NCBI RefSeq assembly: GCF_963676815.1 | Contig: NZ_OY781365.1 | Coordinates: 62,001-126,000, forward strand | Length of the DNA: 64,000 nucleotides | Source of the DNA: an uncultured Draconibacterium sp. | Lineage (GTDB): Bacteria; Bacteroidota; Bacteroidia; Bacteroidales; Prolixibacteraceae | Reading direction: 5' to 3' | Shown here: positions 34,410 through 43,901 of the stretch, piece by piece | How the letters are laid out: the number at the start of each line of letters is the position of its first letter | Position numbering within the stretch: the stretch's first letter is position 1 | Made by a program: the position numbers and the translations under genes | Notes under the pieces: model-generated | The model's input: only the letters and a program-made list of their open reading frames with translations | Databases searched by the model: none | Told to the model about the DNA's origin: nothing

Positions 34410-35291
34410 CTAAAATGTAAATGCTTTTTTGTTGGCTATTTTTAATAGGTATTCGCCATATTGATTTTTACTGAGAGGTTTGGCCAACTCTATCAATTGT
34501 TCGGTGCTTATGTATCCTTTTTTCCAGGCAATTTCTTCAATACACGAAACTTTCAATCCCTGGCGCTGCTCAATTGTCGATATAAAATTAGATGCCTGTA
34601 ATAAGCTGTCGTGTGTTCCGGTATCTAACCACGCAAATCCGCGGCTTAGAAGTTGAACGTTTAGTCGTTTTTCCTCAAGATAAATACGATTCAGGTCGGT
34701 AATTTCCAACTCTCCGCGCTTTGATGGTTTTAATGCTTTTGCCTTTTCAACCACGTCGTTCGAATAAAAATAGAGTCCGGTAACCGCATAATTCGATTTT
34801 GGCTCATCCGGTTTCTCCTCAATACTGATAACTTTTCCGGAATTGTCAAACTCAACAACTCCGTAACGCTCAGGATCATTCACATAATATCCGAAAACTG
34901 TTGCACCGTCTTCAAGGGTTGCGGCTTGTTCCAGAATCTTTCTGAATTTATAACCATAAAATATATTGTCGCCAAGAATCATACTTACGTTGTCGTCGCC
35001 AATAAATTCTTCGCCCAAAATAAAGGCTTGTGCCAAACCATCAGGAGATGGCTGTATTTTGTACGACAGTTTTAAACCCAGCTGCGAACCGTCGCCAAAT
35101 AATTTCTCGTACAAACCAATATCATCCGGAGTTGAGATAATCAGTATCTCACGAATACCGGCCAGCATTAATACCGACAACGGATAATAAATCATTGGCT
35201 TATCGTAAACCGGAATTATTTGTTTTGAGATAGATCGTGTAATTGGATAAAGGCGGGTTCCGGAACCGCCGGCTAAAATTATTCCTTTCAT
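34410..35291 (-). CDS. rfbA: Glucose-1-phosphate thymidylyltransferase RfbA
   Basis: 293-residue nucleotidyltransferase making dTDP-glucose. N-terminal ILAGGSGTRLYPITRSISKQ is the nucleotide loop; YDKPMIYYPLS, GDNIFYGYKF, YGVVEFD and IEEKPDEPKSNYAVTGLYFY follow. First gene of the operon rfbA-rfbC-rfbD-phosphomutase; the dehydratase gene rfbB is not in the window, although the window continues 300 bases upstream into another operon. Confidence 0.95.
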   Translation of the reverse strand: MKGIILAGGSGTRLYPITRSISKQIIPVYDKPMIYYPLSVLMLAGIREILIISTPDDIGLYEKLFGDGSQLGLKLSYKIQPSPDGLAQAFILGEEFIGDDNVSMILGDNIFYGYKFRKILEQAATLEDGATVFGYYVNDPERYGVVEFDNSGKVISIEEKPDEPKSNYAVTGLYFYSNDVVEKAKALKPSKRGELEITDLNRIYLEEKRLNVQLLSRGFAWLDTGTHDSLLQASNFISTIEQRQGLKVSCIEEIAWKKGYISTEQLIELAKPLSKNQYGEYLLKIANKKAFTF

Positions 35292-35377
35292 AATAAATGG
35301 TTTATTTGTTGTATTGCTGCTCTGATTTGTATCACATCACCTATATAAGGTATAAAAAGAGTCCTAAAACAAGGCTT

Positions 35378-35409
35378 CAAAAGTAAATAAAAGAAAACCG
35401 GATTGCAAT
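35378..35409 (-). promoter_or_regulatory. Promoter of the rfbACD operon
   Basis: On the minus strand TACTTTTG (35385-35378) matches TAnnTTTG, with ATTG (35409-35406) 20 bases upstream at the -33 position. Confidence 0.5.
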
Positions 35410-35508
35410 GGAAAATTCAAGCATAAAACTAATGTATGTTAATCTGCTTGCATTTTGGTATTAAAAAACGCGCAATTTTGCTCTATTTCAATAAAATAAC
35501 ACGATTCC

Positions 35509-35539
35509 TTTGTTTTAATTGAATTAAGTTATAATTTTG
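35509..35539 (+). promoter_or_regulatory. Promoter of rpsA
   Basis: TTTG at 35509-35512, 19 bases, then TAATTTTG at 35532-35539, an exact consensus. The leader to the ATG at 35595 would be about 50 bases. The rest of the 303-base gap between rfbA and rpsA is A/T-rich and shows nothing else clear. Confidence 0.75.
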
Positions 35540-35594
35540 CGCGCGCAATTTTAAACAAATATAAAGTCTAACTCATTAATTTAATTAAAATTAC

Positions 35595-37553
35595 ATGACA
35601 GAAGAGAAGAAAAAAGAGCTTGAGCAGGAAGTAGCAGAAACTCCGGTTCAGGACGAAAAAAAAGAAGTAGTTGCAGAAACTACAGAAGCTACGGTTGAAG
35701 AAACTGCAGCTGAAGAAAAAGCGGAAGCGCCTAAAGCAGAAGCAAAAAAAGAAGAAAAGGCCGTTGAAACAACAGCAGAAGCTGATGAAGATTTTGACTG
35801 GGACAGCCTGGAAGAAGGAAAAGACGCTTATTCTGAAAAAGAAAGAGGAAGTCTTGAAGATCTTTACAACAACACACTTAACACCGTTACAGAAAAAGAA
35901 GTTCTGGAAGGAAAAGTTATTTCGTTAAACAAACGCGAAGTAGTTGTTGACATAGGTTACAAGTCAGACGGTATTGTTAGCTTGAACGAATTCCGCTACA
36001 ATCCAGAGTTGAAAGTAGGCGACGCAGTAGATGTTTACATCGAAAGTCTTGAAGATAAAAAAGGACAGATGATCCTTTCGCACAAAAAAGCGCGTGCAAC
36101 CCGTTCTTGGGAGCGTGTTAACGAATCGCTTGAAAACGATGAAATCATCAAAGGATACATCAAATGTCGTACTAAAGGTGGTATGATCGTTGACGTATTT
36201 GGTATTGAAGCATTCTTGCCAGGTTCGCAAATTGATGTTAAACCTATCCGCGATTACGATGTATACGTTGGTAAAACAATGGAATTCAAAGTTGTTAAAA
36301 TCAACCACGAATACCGTAACGTTGTTGTATCTCACAAAGCTCTTATCGAAGCTGAGCTTGAGCAACAGAAGAAAGAAATTATCGCTAAACTTGAAAAAGG
36401 TCAGGTATTGGAAGGAACCGTTAAAAACGTTACTTCATACGGTGTATTTATGGACCTTGGTGGTGTTGACGGATTAATCCACATCACTGACCTGAGCTGG
36501 GGACGTATTTCTCACCCAAGCGAGATTGTTGAATTAGACCAGAAACTGAACGTTGTTATCCTTGATTTCGATGATGACAAAAAACGTATCGCTCTTGGTC
36601 TGAAACAATTAACTCCTCACCCATGGGATAACCTGGATTCAGAGTTGAAAGTTGGCGACAAAGTAAAAGGTAAAGTTGTTGTTATTGCCGACTACGGTGC
36701 ATTCGTTGAGATTGCTCCGGGAGTTGAAGGTTTGATCCACGTTTCAGAAATGAGCTGGAGCCAGCACCTGCGCAGTGCACAAGACTTCTTAAGCGTTGGC
36801 GACGAAGTTGAAGCAGCTATCCTTACATTAGACCGCGACGAGCGCAAAATGTCGTTGGGTATTAAACAACTGAAAGAAGATCCTTGGTCGAAAATTGATA
36901 CTGAATACGCTGTTGGAAGCAAGCACGCTGCAAAAGTGCGTAACTTCACGAACTTCGGTGTATTTGTAGAAATTACTGAAGGTGTTGACGGTTTGATTCA
37001 CATTTCAGACCTGAGCTGGACGAAAAAAATCAAGCACCCATCAGAATTCACTGCAATTGGTGAAGAAATTGAAGTTGTTGTACTTGACATCGACAAAGAA
37101 AACCGTCGTTTAAGTTTAGGTCACAAACAACTGGAAGAAAATCCATGGGATGTATTCGAAACTATTTTCACTGCCGATTCAATCCACGAAGGAACTGTGG
37201 TTGAGTTAATGGACAAAGGTGCTGTAATTGCACTTCCATACGGTGTTGAAGGATTCGCAACTCCACGTCACCTTGTAAAAGAAGACGGGACTTCAGTTAA
37301 GCAAGACGAAAAACTTGATTTCAAAGTTATCGAGTTCAACAAGTCGGCTAAACGAATCATTGTTTCTCACTCACGTATTTTCGAAGATGTGAAACGTGCA
37401 GCAGAAGGCGAGCAGCGTAAAGCTCAGAAAAGCACTAACAAGCGCGCCATGAAAACTGTTAGCGATAACATCGAAAAAACTACGCTTGGCGACGTAAGCG
37501 ATTTGGCTGCGCTGAAGAAGCAAATGGAGCAAGAAGAGAAAAAAGACAAATAA
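35595..37553 (+). CDS. rpsA: 30S ribosomal protein S1
   Basis: 652 residues. The first about 90 are a low-complexity Glu/Ala/Lys-rich extension. Six S1 RNA-binding repeats follow, starting near KEVLEGKVISL, DEIIKGYIKC, KGQVLEGTVKNV, GDKVKGKVVVI, GSKHAAKVRNF and DSIHEGTVVEL. The third to fifth carry the strongest consensus (YGVFMDLGGVDGLIHITDLSW type). In this phylum, where Shine-Dalgarno sites are weak, S1 is central for mRNA recruitment. Own consensus promoter upstream; a STAS protein gene follows. Confidence 0.96.
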   Translation: MTEEKKKELEQEVAETPVQDEKKEVVAETTEATVEETAAEEKAEAPKAEAKKEEKAVETTAEADEDFDWDSLEEGKDAYSEKERGSLEDLYNNTLNTVTEKEVLEGKVISLNKREVVVDIGYKSDGIVSLNEFRYNPELKVGDAVDVYIESLEDKKGQMILSHKKARATRSWERVNESLENDEIIKGYIKCRTKGGMIVDVFGIEAFLPGSQIDVKPIRDYDVYVGKTMEFKVVKINHEYRNVVVSHKALIEAELEQQKKEIIAKLEKGQVLEGTVKNVTSYGVFMDLGGVDGLIHITDLSWGRISHPSEIVELDQKLNVVILDFDDDKKRIALGLKQLTPHPWDNLDSELKVGDKVKGKVVVIADYGAFVEIAPGVEGLIHVSEMSWSQHLRSAQDFLSVGDEVEAAILTLDRDERKMSLGIKQLKEDPWSKIDTEYAVGSKHAAKVRNFTNFGVFVEITEGVDGLIHISDLSWTKKIKHPSEFTAIGEEIEVVVLDIDKENRRLSLGHKQLEENPWDVFETIFTADSIHEGTVVELMDKGAVIALPYGVEGFATPRHLVKEDGTSVKQDEKLDFKVIEFNKSAKRIIVSHSRIFEDVKRAAEGEQRKAQKSTNKRAMKTVSDNIEKTTLGDVSDLAALKKQMEQEEKKDK

Positions 37554-37592
37554 GCACTTGGTGTTTTTAATTTGATTTTCGTAAATTGAAGC

Positions 37593-37946
37593 ATGGCATT
37601 CGAGATTCGAAAAAACGAGAAGTATACCTTAGTAAAGGTAAACACTGACAGATTAGACACCAACAATGCGCCCGACTTGAAATCGGAGCTGGTAGTTATT
37701 AATAACAATGGTGAAAAAAACATCGTTCTTGACTTGAGCAGCGTTAGTTACTGCGATTCGTCGGGATTACGATCAGTTTTAGTAGCCAACCGGTTATGCG
37801 AAGATGCCATAGGAACTTTTATCCTTTGCGGTTTGCAACCCGATGTAGAAAACCTGGTAAAGATTTCGATGCTTCATACCGTTCTGTTAATTACTGATAC
37901 GGTTGAACAAGCAGAGGAATTGTTGGAGAAGAAAGAAAACCTGTAA
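37593..37946 (+). CDS. STAS domain anti-sigma factor antagonist-like protein
   Basis: 117 residues, one STAS domain. The phosphorylatable Ser motif is CDSSGLRSVLVA (Ser56/Ser57), preceded by NIVLDLSSVSY. It resembles SpoIIAA/RsbV-type switches, but no RsbW-like kinase is adjacent. It lies 39 bases after rpsA and seven bases before rnz, so cotranscription with either is likely. Confidence 0.88.
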   Translation: MAFEIRKNEKYTLVKVNTDRLDTNNAPDLKSELVVINNNGEKNIVLDLSSVSYCDSSGLRSVLVANRLCEDAIGTFILCGLQPDVENLVKISMLHTVLLITDTVEQAEELLEKKENL

Positions 37947-37953
37947 TTACAGC

Positions 37954-38865
37954 ATGTCTTTCGAATTAACCATACTGGGTAGTAATTCAGCATTACCGAC
38001 TTCAAATAGATATCCAACAGCCCAGGTACTTGATGTACCTGGGCGTTGTTTTTTAATCGACTGTGGCGAAGGCACCCAAATACAATTGCGCCGAAACCGA
38101 ATCAGTTTCAGCAAAATCAGGCATATTTTTATTTCGCATTTACATGGCGACCATTTTTACGGTTTAGTTGGTTTGTTATCTACAATGAATCTGCTGGGCG
38201 TAAAAAGCGATGTGCACATTTATGCTCCTTCTGAATTAAAAACTCTTATTCAACCTCAACTCGATTTTATTCGCGGAGAAATGAGTATCAAACCCATTTT
38301 TCATCCGCTGAATCTGAAAAAACCGCAAACAGTTTTCGAGAATAAAAACATCGAAGTGCTATCGTTTCCGGTAAAACACAGCATTCCAACTGTAGGTTTT
38401 CTGTTCAGGGAAAAGCCAAAACAAGCCAACATCAAAAAGGAAATGATAGAAGCTTACAACATTCCGTTGGCAAAAATTAAGGACATTAAAGCCGGCGCTG
38501 ATTTTGAAGCTGAAGACGGAAGAATCATTCCAAATGAAAAACTGACGACTCCCCCACCAAAACCAAAATCGTACGCATTTTGCACTGATACTGCTTTTCA
38601 TCCGCCACTTGCAGAAATAATTGAAGGCGTTGATTTGTTGTACCACGAAGCTACCTTTTTAGAGGAGTTAAAAGATTTGGCCGGAAAAACACTACACTCC
38701 ACTGCACGCCAGGCAGCCGAAATGGCAAAATTGAGCAAAGCTTCAAAACTGCTGATCGGTCATTTTTCAAGCCGTTTTAAAAATTTAGAGGACTTTAAAA
38801 CCGAGGCCCGAGAAGTTTTCAAGAACACAGAACTGGCAATAGAAGGGAAAAAGTACATTATCTAA
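37954..38865 (+). CDS. rnz: Ribonuclease Z
   Basis: 303-residue metallo-beta-lactamase-fold nuclease that trims tRNA 3' ends. Starting at ATG 37954 gives MSFELTILGSNSALPT; an earlier in-frame ATG at 37903 is inside the STAS gene. The metal motif HLHGDH is at residues 62-67; FCTDTAF, YHEATF and LLIGHFSSRF complete the site. Its stop overlaps the stop of the convergent helicase gene by four bases, leaving no room for a terminator. Confidence 0.93.
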   Translation: MSFELTILGSNSALPTSNRYPTAQVLDVPGRCFLIDCGEGTQIQLRRNRISFSKIRHIFISHLHGDHFYGLVGLLSTMNLLGVKSDVHIYAPSELKTLIQPQLDFIRGEMSIKPIFHPLNLKKPQTVFENKNIEVLSFPVKHSIPTVGFLFREKPKQANIKKEMIEAYNIPLAKIKDIKAGADFEAEDGRIIPNEKLTTPPPKPKSYAFCTDTAFHPPLAEIIEGVDLLYHEATFLEELKDLAGKTLHSTARQAAEMAKLSKASKLLIGHFSSRFKNLEDFKTEAREVFKNTELAIEGKKYII

Positions 38866-40295
38866 CTACCTTCTTCCCCATCGAAAAATCCTTTATCGAA
38901 ATTTACTAAATACAATTTTTCAGTTGGGCGTGTAAAAGCGGTGTACAACCAACGGTAATATTCTGTGTCCAGCATATCTTCTACCAAATATCCATGGTCG
39001 ACAAAAACAGCTTTCCACTGCCCGCCCTGCGCTTTATGGCAAGTTAAAGCATAGGCATATTTTACCTGCAAAGCATTAAAATGCGGATTCTCTTTAATTT
39101 TCTTCCAGCGCTCCTTTTTGTTCCGTACATCAAGGTAGTCTTCCGAAACTGCATTAAATAACTCACGGTTTCGCTCAGATGAGAAAGAGGCCGTTTCAAT
39201 ATTTAGTGTTTCCAGAAATATTTTACAGTCGAGCTCCACATCCTCGTAATCAACAAAACGCAAACACACATCGGCAAATCGAAATCCATACAACTCTTCG
39301 TATCCGTAAATCGAAATAATCTCGGCAATATCGCCATTGGCAATAAAATCAAGTTTATCATCCTCGCCGGGCCAGAAATAATTGTTTTTTACAACCATCA
39401 CCAAATCGCCCCGTTCAATTTCATTCTCTTTATAAAGAATAGAACCACGTATTCCTTTGTTAAAAAGATTAGCCCGTTTATTTGACCGGGTAACAACGGT
39501 GGTATCAAAAAATCCGTATTTATCGTAACATGACGAAATTGTTTCAATCAAATCGCCACCCGAAATACGTTCAACATCCGGAAAACTTTTAGTTTCTATC
39601 GGGAAAAAACCTTCGTAATGCTGCTCGGCGATAAGGTTCCGCATTTCGGTGGCATTAGTTAAAACCCCTGATCCTTCAGCCTGTCTGACAACTTCTTTGA
39701 GTTCCACTTCGGTAACCGAAAAACCGTATTGTTCCAAACTAAAAACTTCCAGTGCCGGACTGATATTTAATCCCACCGGTGGCAATTGTGCTGTATCTCC
39801 CACCAAAACAAGGTGACAATTCTCGCCGGAATAAACGTATTCAAGCAAGTCATCGAGCAAACGTCCGCTTCCAAAAACAGCATTTTCGCTCATCTCGTTC
39901 GATATCATTGAAGCCTCATCGACAATAAAATAGGTGTTCTTATACAGGTTTTTATTTAGTACAAACCGCCCCATTCCGTCCGATGCTGATTGTTGCCGAT
40001 ATATTTTTTTATGAATGGTAAAAGCCGACATTCCGGAATAAGAAGCCATTACTTTTGCAGCACGACCTGTTGGAGCCATTAAAACGGAACGAATTTTGAG
40101 GGACAGCAAACATTGTGTCAACGAGTAAAGCATGGTCGTTTTTCCCGTTCCGGCATAACCTTTAATCAACATTATCTGATCGGGCTCGGCTCCGGAGATA
40201 AACGTTGCTAAAGTGTCGATTAAATGAGCTTGACAATTTGTTGGCGGGAAGCCCAGTTTTTCAGTTAATATGGCTTTTAAGTGATTTTTAATCAT
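38862..40295 (-). CDS. RecD/Dda-like superfamily 1 helicase
   Basis: 477-residue ATP-dependent DNA helicase. Motif I is IKGYAGTGKTTML (residues 45-56), motif Ia APTGRAAKVMAS, motif II FIVDEASMIS, motif III LVGDTAQLPPVG, motif IV region TVVTRSNKRANLFN, and the C-terminal UvrD-like motif YALTCHKAQGGQWKAVFVD with VI region WLYTAFTRPTEKLYLV. The size fits stand-alone RecD-like/Dda enzymes rather than RecD2 or RecBCD RecD. Confidence 0.9.
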   Translation of the reverse strand: MIKNHLKAILTEKLGFPPTNCQAHLIDTLATFISGAEPDQIMLIKGYAGTGKTTMLYSLTQCLLSLKIRSVLMAPTGRAAKVMASYSGMSAFTIHKKIYRQQSASDGMGRFVLNKNLYKNTYFIVDEASMISNEMSENAVFGSGRLLDDLLEYVYSGENCHLVLVGDTAQLPPVGLNISPALEVFSLEQYGFSVTEVELKEVVRQAEGSGVLTNATEMRNLIAEQHYEGFFPIETKSFPDVERISGGDLIETISSCYDKYGFFDTTVVTRSNKRANLFNKGIRGSILYKENEIERGDLVMVVKNNYFWPGEDDKLDFIANGDIAEIISIYGYEELYGFRFADVCLRFVDYEDVELDCKIFLETLNIETASFSSERNRELFNAVSEDYLDVRNKKERWKKIKENPHFNALQVKYAYALTCHKAQGGQWKAVFVDHGYLVEDMLDTEYYRWLYTAFTRPTEKLYLVNFDKGFFDGEEGS

Positions 40296-40343
40296 ACCGG
40301 CTAAAATAACATTGGGTAAAAGAAGCTAATTTATTTTTTTTTT

Positions 40344-40351
40344 TAAATTTG
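40344..40351 (+). promoter_or_regulatory. Possible -7 element upstream of the DUF3822 cluster
   Basis: TAAATTTG matches TAnnTTTG and lies 36 bases before the ATG at 40388; no TTTG at the expected -33 spacing. Confidence 0.4.
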
Positions 40352-40387
40352 CAGGCAAACGAAAAATGAACTTATAAAAAAATAAAA

Positions 40388-41020
40388 ATGAGAACCGTAA
40401 TTCAGATTGTACTATTCCTTGTAGCCGTTGTGCTTACATATTTAATCTACCAAAGTATTCAACGCCCTATTACTTTCGAAAAAGCGAAGGATGCGCGTTA
40501 CGAAGAAACTGTTGCAAAGTTAAAAGATATTCGTAAAGCAGAATTGGCCTACAAAGACGTTTTTGGTGAATTTACAGGTAGCTGGGACACCTTAATCAGT
40601 TTTGTTGCTAACGATTCGGTAAGAAACGTAAGAGCTATTGGTGAATTGACTGACAGTATGATCGAAGCAAAAATTACCGAGAAAAAAGCGATTGAGATGG
40701 GACTTATCATTCGTGACACAGTGAAAGTTGGCGTAATTGATGCGCTTTTCGGTGGTAGCTACGATGCAAACAGTTTGCGTTATGTTCCTGTTCCTGGCGA
40801 ACCAACAGAATTCCATTTGGGTGCTACAATCATTACTACCGGTTCTGGTATTAAGGTTCCTGTTTTTGAAGCAAAAGCACATAACAACGTTATTCTGAGA
40901 GGTTTGGATGAGCAATTGATCATCAACTTGAACGACCAGCGCAGAACAAATGAAAAATATCCTGGATTAAAAGTTGGATCGTTGGTTGAAACAAACAATA
41001 ATGCGGGTAACTGGGAATAA
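40388..41020 (+). CDS. Conserved single-pass membrane protein, unknown
   Basis: 210 residues with an N-terminal helix (VIQIVLFLVAVVLTYLIYQS), then a charged helical stretch (ITFEKAKDARYEETVAKLKD) and an outer beta-rich region. The N-terminal layout recalls pilin-like or GspG-like proteins, but no processing motif is visible. I recognise it only as the usual neighbour of DUF3822 and rsmD genes. Three bases separate it from the next gene. Confidence 0.75.
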   Translation: MRTVIQIVLFLVAVVLTYLIYQSIQRPITFEKAKDARYEETVAKLKDIRKAELAYKDVFGEFTGSWDTLISFVANDSVRNVRAIGELTDSMIEAKITEKKAIEMGLIIRDTVKVGVIDALFGGSYDANSLRYVPVPGEPTEFHLGATIITTGSGIKVPVFEAKAHNNVILRGLDEQLIINLNDQRRTNEKYPGLKVGSLVETNNNAGNWE

Positions 41021-41023
41021 ACC

Positions 41024-41836
41024 ATGCATGAATTTGTAGACCAAACGTTTCAACCGGAAACTACAGGTGAAAAAATATTATCCATTCAGGCTAGCCTGAA
41101 TGGATTTTCTTTTTCTATTGTTTGCCCCAAACAAAAAAAACTGCTCTATTTTAAAGATATCAGTCTAAAAATAAGCAACTCAAACTTGTTGGGCAGGCAT
41201 TTTGAATCGTTGTTTACCGAAGAAACAATTCTGCAAAATAGCTTTGAGCAGATAATCCCTATTTACCATTCGCAAAACTTCACATTGGTTCCTGAACAGT
41301 TTTGCCACGAGCAGATTGACAGAGAAATCACTCCCCTTCTGTTTGAAGAGAACGACCAGTTAAGCTGGATACACAACAAAATTAACCCAATTAAGGCCGA
41401 ATTAATATTTGCCCTTCCTGCAAGTTTTAAGGAGGCGCTTCGCAAGCGCTGGCATTTGGCACAAGCCATACATCCTCTGCAACGGCTTATTGGTCGAGAT
41501 TCAGAAACAGAATACGAGCACCGCCTTCAGTTACTTTTTGAAAACAATCATTTTTCGCTGGCTTTGTATAGCCATAACACTTTAAAGCTGATTAATAATT
41601 TTAGTTTTAAACACCCTAACGACGTTGTGTATTTTATTTTAACCGTGTTGCGTCAGTTTAATATTTCTGCCAAATCTGTTGCTACCAGCTATGCTGGCAA
41701 TTTACAGGTTCATACTGGCTTAGAGGCGTTATTGCAAAAGCATTTTCCGCAAGCGCTACCAATCAAGGCAGGCATTGCCATTCCGCCATTTATTAACGAG
41801 GCGCTTATTACAAAAAATATTAGTCTATTTTTGTAA
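41024..41836 (+). CDS. DUF3822 family protein
   Basis: 270 residues without signal peptide or membrane helix. The pattern (ILSIQASLNGFSFSIVCP, a long middle region, then LINNFSFKHPNDVVYFIL and a C-terminal IPPFINEALI) fits DUF3822, a Bacteroidota family with an actin/FtsA-like ATPase resemblance at most. Function unknown. It sits between the conserved membrane protein and rsmD with almost no spacers. Confidence 0.78.
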   Translation: MHEFVDQTFQPETTGEKILSIQASLNGFSFSIVCPKQKKLLYFKDISLKISNSNLLGRHFESLFTEETILQNSFEQIIPIYHSQNFTLVPEQFCHEQIDREITPLLFEENDQLSWIHNKINPIKAELIFALPASFKEALRKRWHLAQAIHPLQRLIGRDSETEYEHRLQLLFENNHFSLALYSHNTLKLINNFSFKHPNDVVYFILTVLRQFNISAKSVATSYAGNLQVHTGLEALLQKHFPQALPIKAGIAIPPFINEALITKNISLFL

Positions 41837-41841
41837 ATCAT

Positions 41842-42375
41842 ATGAGAATAATCGGAGGGACATTTAAAGGTAGGATCTTTCACCCGGGAAAAAAGTTTAA
41901 AGCCCGGCCAACAACCGACATTGCAAAAGAAGGTTTGTTTAATATTCTTGAAAACCGTTATGAGTTTTCGAATAAAAATATTCTGGATCTATTCTCTGGG
42001 ACAGGAAGTGTGGCGTACGAATTTTTAAGCAGAGGCTGTTTAAGCGCCACTTTGGTTGAAACGCACTTCACACACTATAAATTTATTTTGGAAGTGTTAG
42101 ACGCCCTTAAAATTAGCAATGCAAAGGTTTTTAAAGCCGACGTATTTAAGTTTGTGCAAAAAACTCCGGAAAGCTTCAACATCATTTTTGCCGATCCTCC
42201 TTTCGATCATCCAAAATTTCAGGATGTTCCGGATGCGGTGCTAAACACCAATATTCTTGCGCCAGACGGACTTTTTATTCTCGAACACCCGAAAGAGTTC
42301 GACTTTTCGGGGCATGAGTATTTTAAAGAACTACGAACCTACGGTAAAGTGAATTTTAGTTTCTTTGAGAAATAA
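41842..42375 (+). CDS. rsmD: 16S rRNA guanine(966)-N2 methyltransferase RsmD
   Basis: 177-residue class I methyltransferase. N-terminal MRIIGGTFKGR and KARPTTDIAKEGLFNIL are RsmD signatures; the SAM loop is LDLFSGTGSVAYEF and the catalytic motif is FADPPFD. Third gene of the cluster, followed by a terminator. Confidence 0.93.
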   Translation: MRIIGGTFKGRIFHPGKKFKARPTTDIAKEGLFNILENRYEFSNKNILDLFSGTGSVAYEFLSRGCLSATLVETHFTHYKFILEVLDALKISNAKVFKADVFKFVQKTPESFNIIFADPPFDHPKFQDVPDAVLNTNILAPDGLFILEHPKEFDFSGHEYFKELRTYGKVNFSFFEK

Positions 42376-42377
42376 AA

Positions 42378-42407
42378 AAACTCCCATCCATAAGTGGATG
42401 AGAGTTT
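42378..42407. terminator. Terminator between convergent genes
   Basis: AAACTC-C-CATCCA (42378-42390) pairs with TGGATG-A-GAGTTT (42395-42407) with one internal mismatch and a TAAG loop; A and T tracts flank it. Confidence 0.75.
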
Positions 42408-42432
42408 ACTCAATAAATAATTATATCTAAAA

Positions 42433-43041
42433 TTATTCTACTTTTCGTTTAATTCCACAACCAACGGGTTTGGTTTCTGTTATGGCAACATTATTGTCGT
42501 TGCCTAAACTCATTAACGCATCTTTCAAGTACGCTTGCGAAACACCTTCAGCATCTTTGTAGTTATCATCAATTGCACCTTTATAAGCCAGTTTCATATC
42601 GCCATTAAATAAAAAGACATGCGGTGTTGTCTGGCCTCCAAAAGCATTGGCGATTTTACTTTCTTTGTCTACTACATAGTTGAATTTGTAACCTTCGGCC
42701 TTTGCCTTTTTCTTCATTTCGTCGAAACTATCGGCACCATCGCGTTTCTGATAATTGGAGTTTAATACAATCATACCCACTTCATTGTCATCGGCCCATT
42801 GTTTTACCTCATTAAAACGGTCTTCCCAAGCCATAACAAAGGGGCAGGTATTGCAAGAAAACATCACCAAAAGTCCATTTTCTTTACTTGCATCACTTAA
42901 CGACATTTCAGCTCCTGAAACGTCTTTCATTTTCACATCGGTATGAACTGCCTTATCTCCAATTTCGAGCTGCTTTGCATCGCTGGCAAAGGCTAAATTC
43001 ACACTCAACAGAATTCCTAAAACAAAAGCTAATTTTTTCAT
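42433..43041 (-). CDS. Exported thioredoxin/redoxin family protein
   Basis: ATG 43041 gives a signal peptide (LAFVLGILLSVNLAFA); the longer start at 43092 does not. The mature 180 residues form an AhpC/TSA-type thioredoxin fold with the redox motif SCNTCPFVMAWEDRF (CxxC) and a cis-Pro loop GGQTTPHVFLF. A periplasmic thiol redox or peroxide-related role is expected; partner unknown. Confidence 0.85.
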   Translation of the reverse strand: MKKLAFVLGILLSVNLAFASDAKQLEIGDKAVHTDVKMKDVSGAEMSLSDASKENGLLVMFSCNTCPFVMAWEDRFNEVKQWADDNEVGMIVLNSNYQKRDGADSFDEMKKKAKAEGYKFNYVVDKESKIANAFGGQTTPHVFLFNGDMKLAYKGAIDDNYKDAEGVSQAYLKDALMSLGNDNNVAITETKPVGCGIKRKVE

Positions 43042-43258
43042 ACGGCTATAATTTAAAATTAAAACGGTTTTGTAGTCCTGCCTTCTAATCAACAGGTTGT
43101 ACTTTTAATCCAAGACATATTTGTCTTTTAATTTAAACGCGCACATAAAAAAATGGTTCAGCAAAAGAAAAATGTATAAACAAAAATTTGCATTAGTGGT
43201 TATGTTCACAGATAAACAAAGGCTTCCATCCAATGGCGGGCAACATAAAAACAGCAGA

Positions 43259-43894
43259 ATGAAACTGGATACCATTAGAAGAGAATACCGATACGCAGAA
43301 CTAACAAAAAAGAGTGTGGCTGACTCACCTCTAAAGCAGTTTAAAAACTGGCTGAATGATGCTCAGCGCGCCAATGTGAACGATTTCTCGGCAATGAGTC
43401 TAATTACTGCTGCTAAAAATGGTTTTCCACAATCACGCATCGTGTTGCTAAAAGATATTTCATCCGGTGGTTTTACTTTTTTTACCAATTACGATAGTAT
43501 GAAAGGGAAAGCCATTGCAATGAATAACAAGGTTGGTCTTCATTTTTTCTGGCCCGAACTTGAACGGCAGGTGCGTATTGATGGAGTTGCCGAAAAAACA
43601 TCGAGAGAGGTATCGGTAGCGTATTTTAATTCGCGCCCACTCGAGAGTCAGATTGCAGCTTGTGCTTCGGCTCAAAGCTCGGCACTAACATCAAGAAACA
43701 AGTTGGAAGAACAGTTTAAATCGTTACAAAATGCATTAGATGGTGAGCATCCCGAATGCCCGGAAAACTGGGGGGGCTACCTGGTTCGGCCTGTACGAAT
43801 TGAATTTTGGCAGGGCCGCGAAAACCGATTACACGACCGAATTGTTTTTGAGCTGGTAGAAAATGATTGGAAAATTAAACGGCTGGCTCCCTGA
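43259..43894 (+). CDS. pdxH: Pyridoxamine 5'-phosphate oxidase
   Basis: FMN enzyme making pyridoxal phosphate. ATG 43259 gives a 211-residue protein of normal length starting MKLDTIRREYRYAEL; the frame runs upstream to 43121 with non-homologous residues. Family segments: QSRIVLLKDISSGGFTFFTN, YDSMKGKAIAMN, HFFWPELERQVRIDG, SRPLESQIAACASAQSS, GGYLVRPVRIEFWQGRENRL and LHDRIVF. Confidence 0.94.
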   Translation: MKLDTIRREYRYAELTKKSVADSPLKQFKNWLNDAQRANVNDFSAMSLITAAKNGFPQSRIVLLKDISSGGFTFFTNYDSMKGKAIAMNNKVGLHFFWPELERQVRIDGVAEKTSREVSVAYFNSRPLESQIAACASAQSSALTSRNKLEEQFKSLQNALDGEHPECPENWGGYLVRPVRIEFWQGRENRLHDRIVFELVENDWKIKRLAP

Positions 43895-43901
43895 GTAACT
43901 T

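Noticed and set aside
35671..35928. Lys/Gln-rich 85-codon ORF overlapping the start of rpsA
   Set aside because: Frame-shifted shadow of the Glu/Ala/Lys-rich extension of S1.
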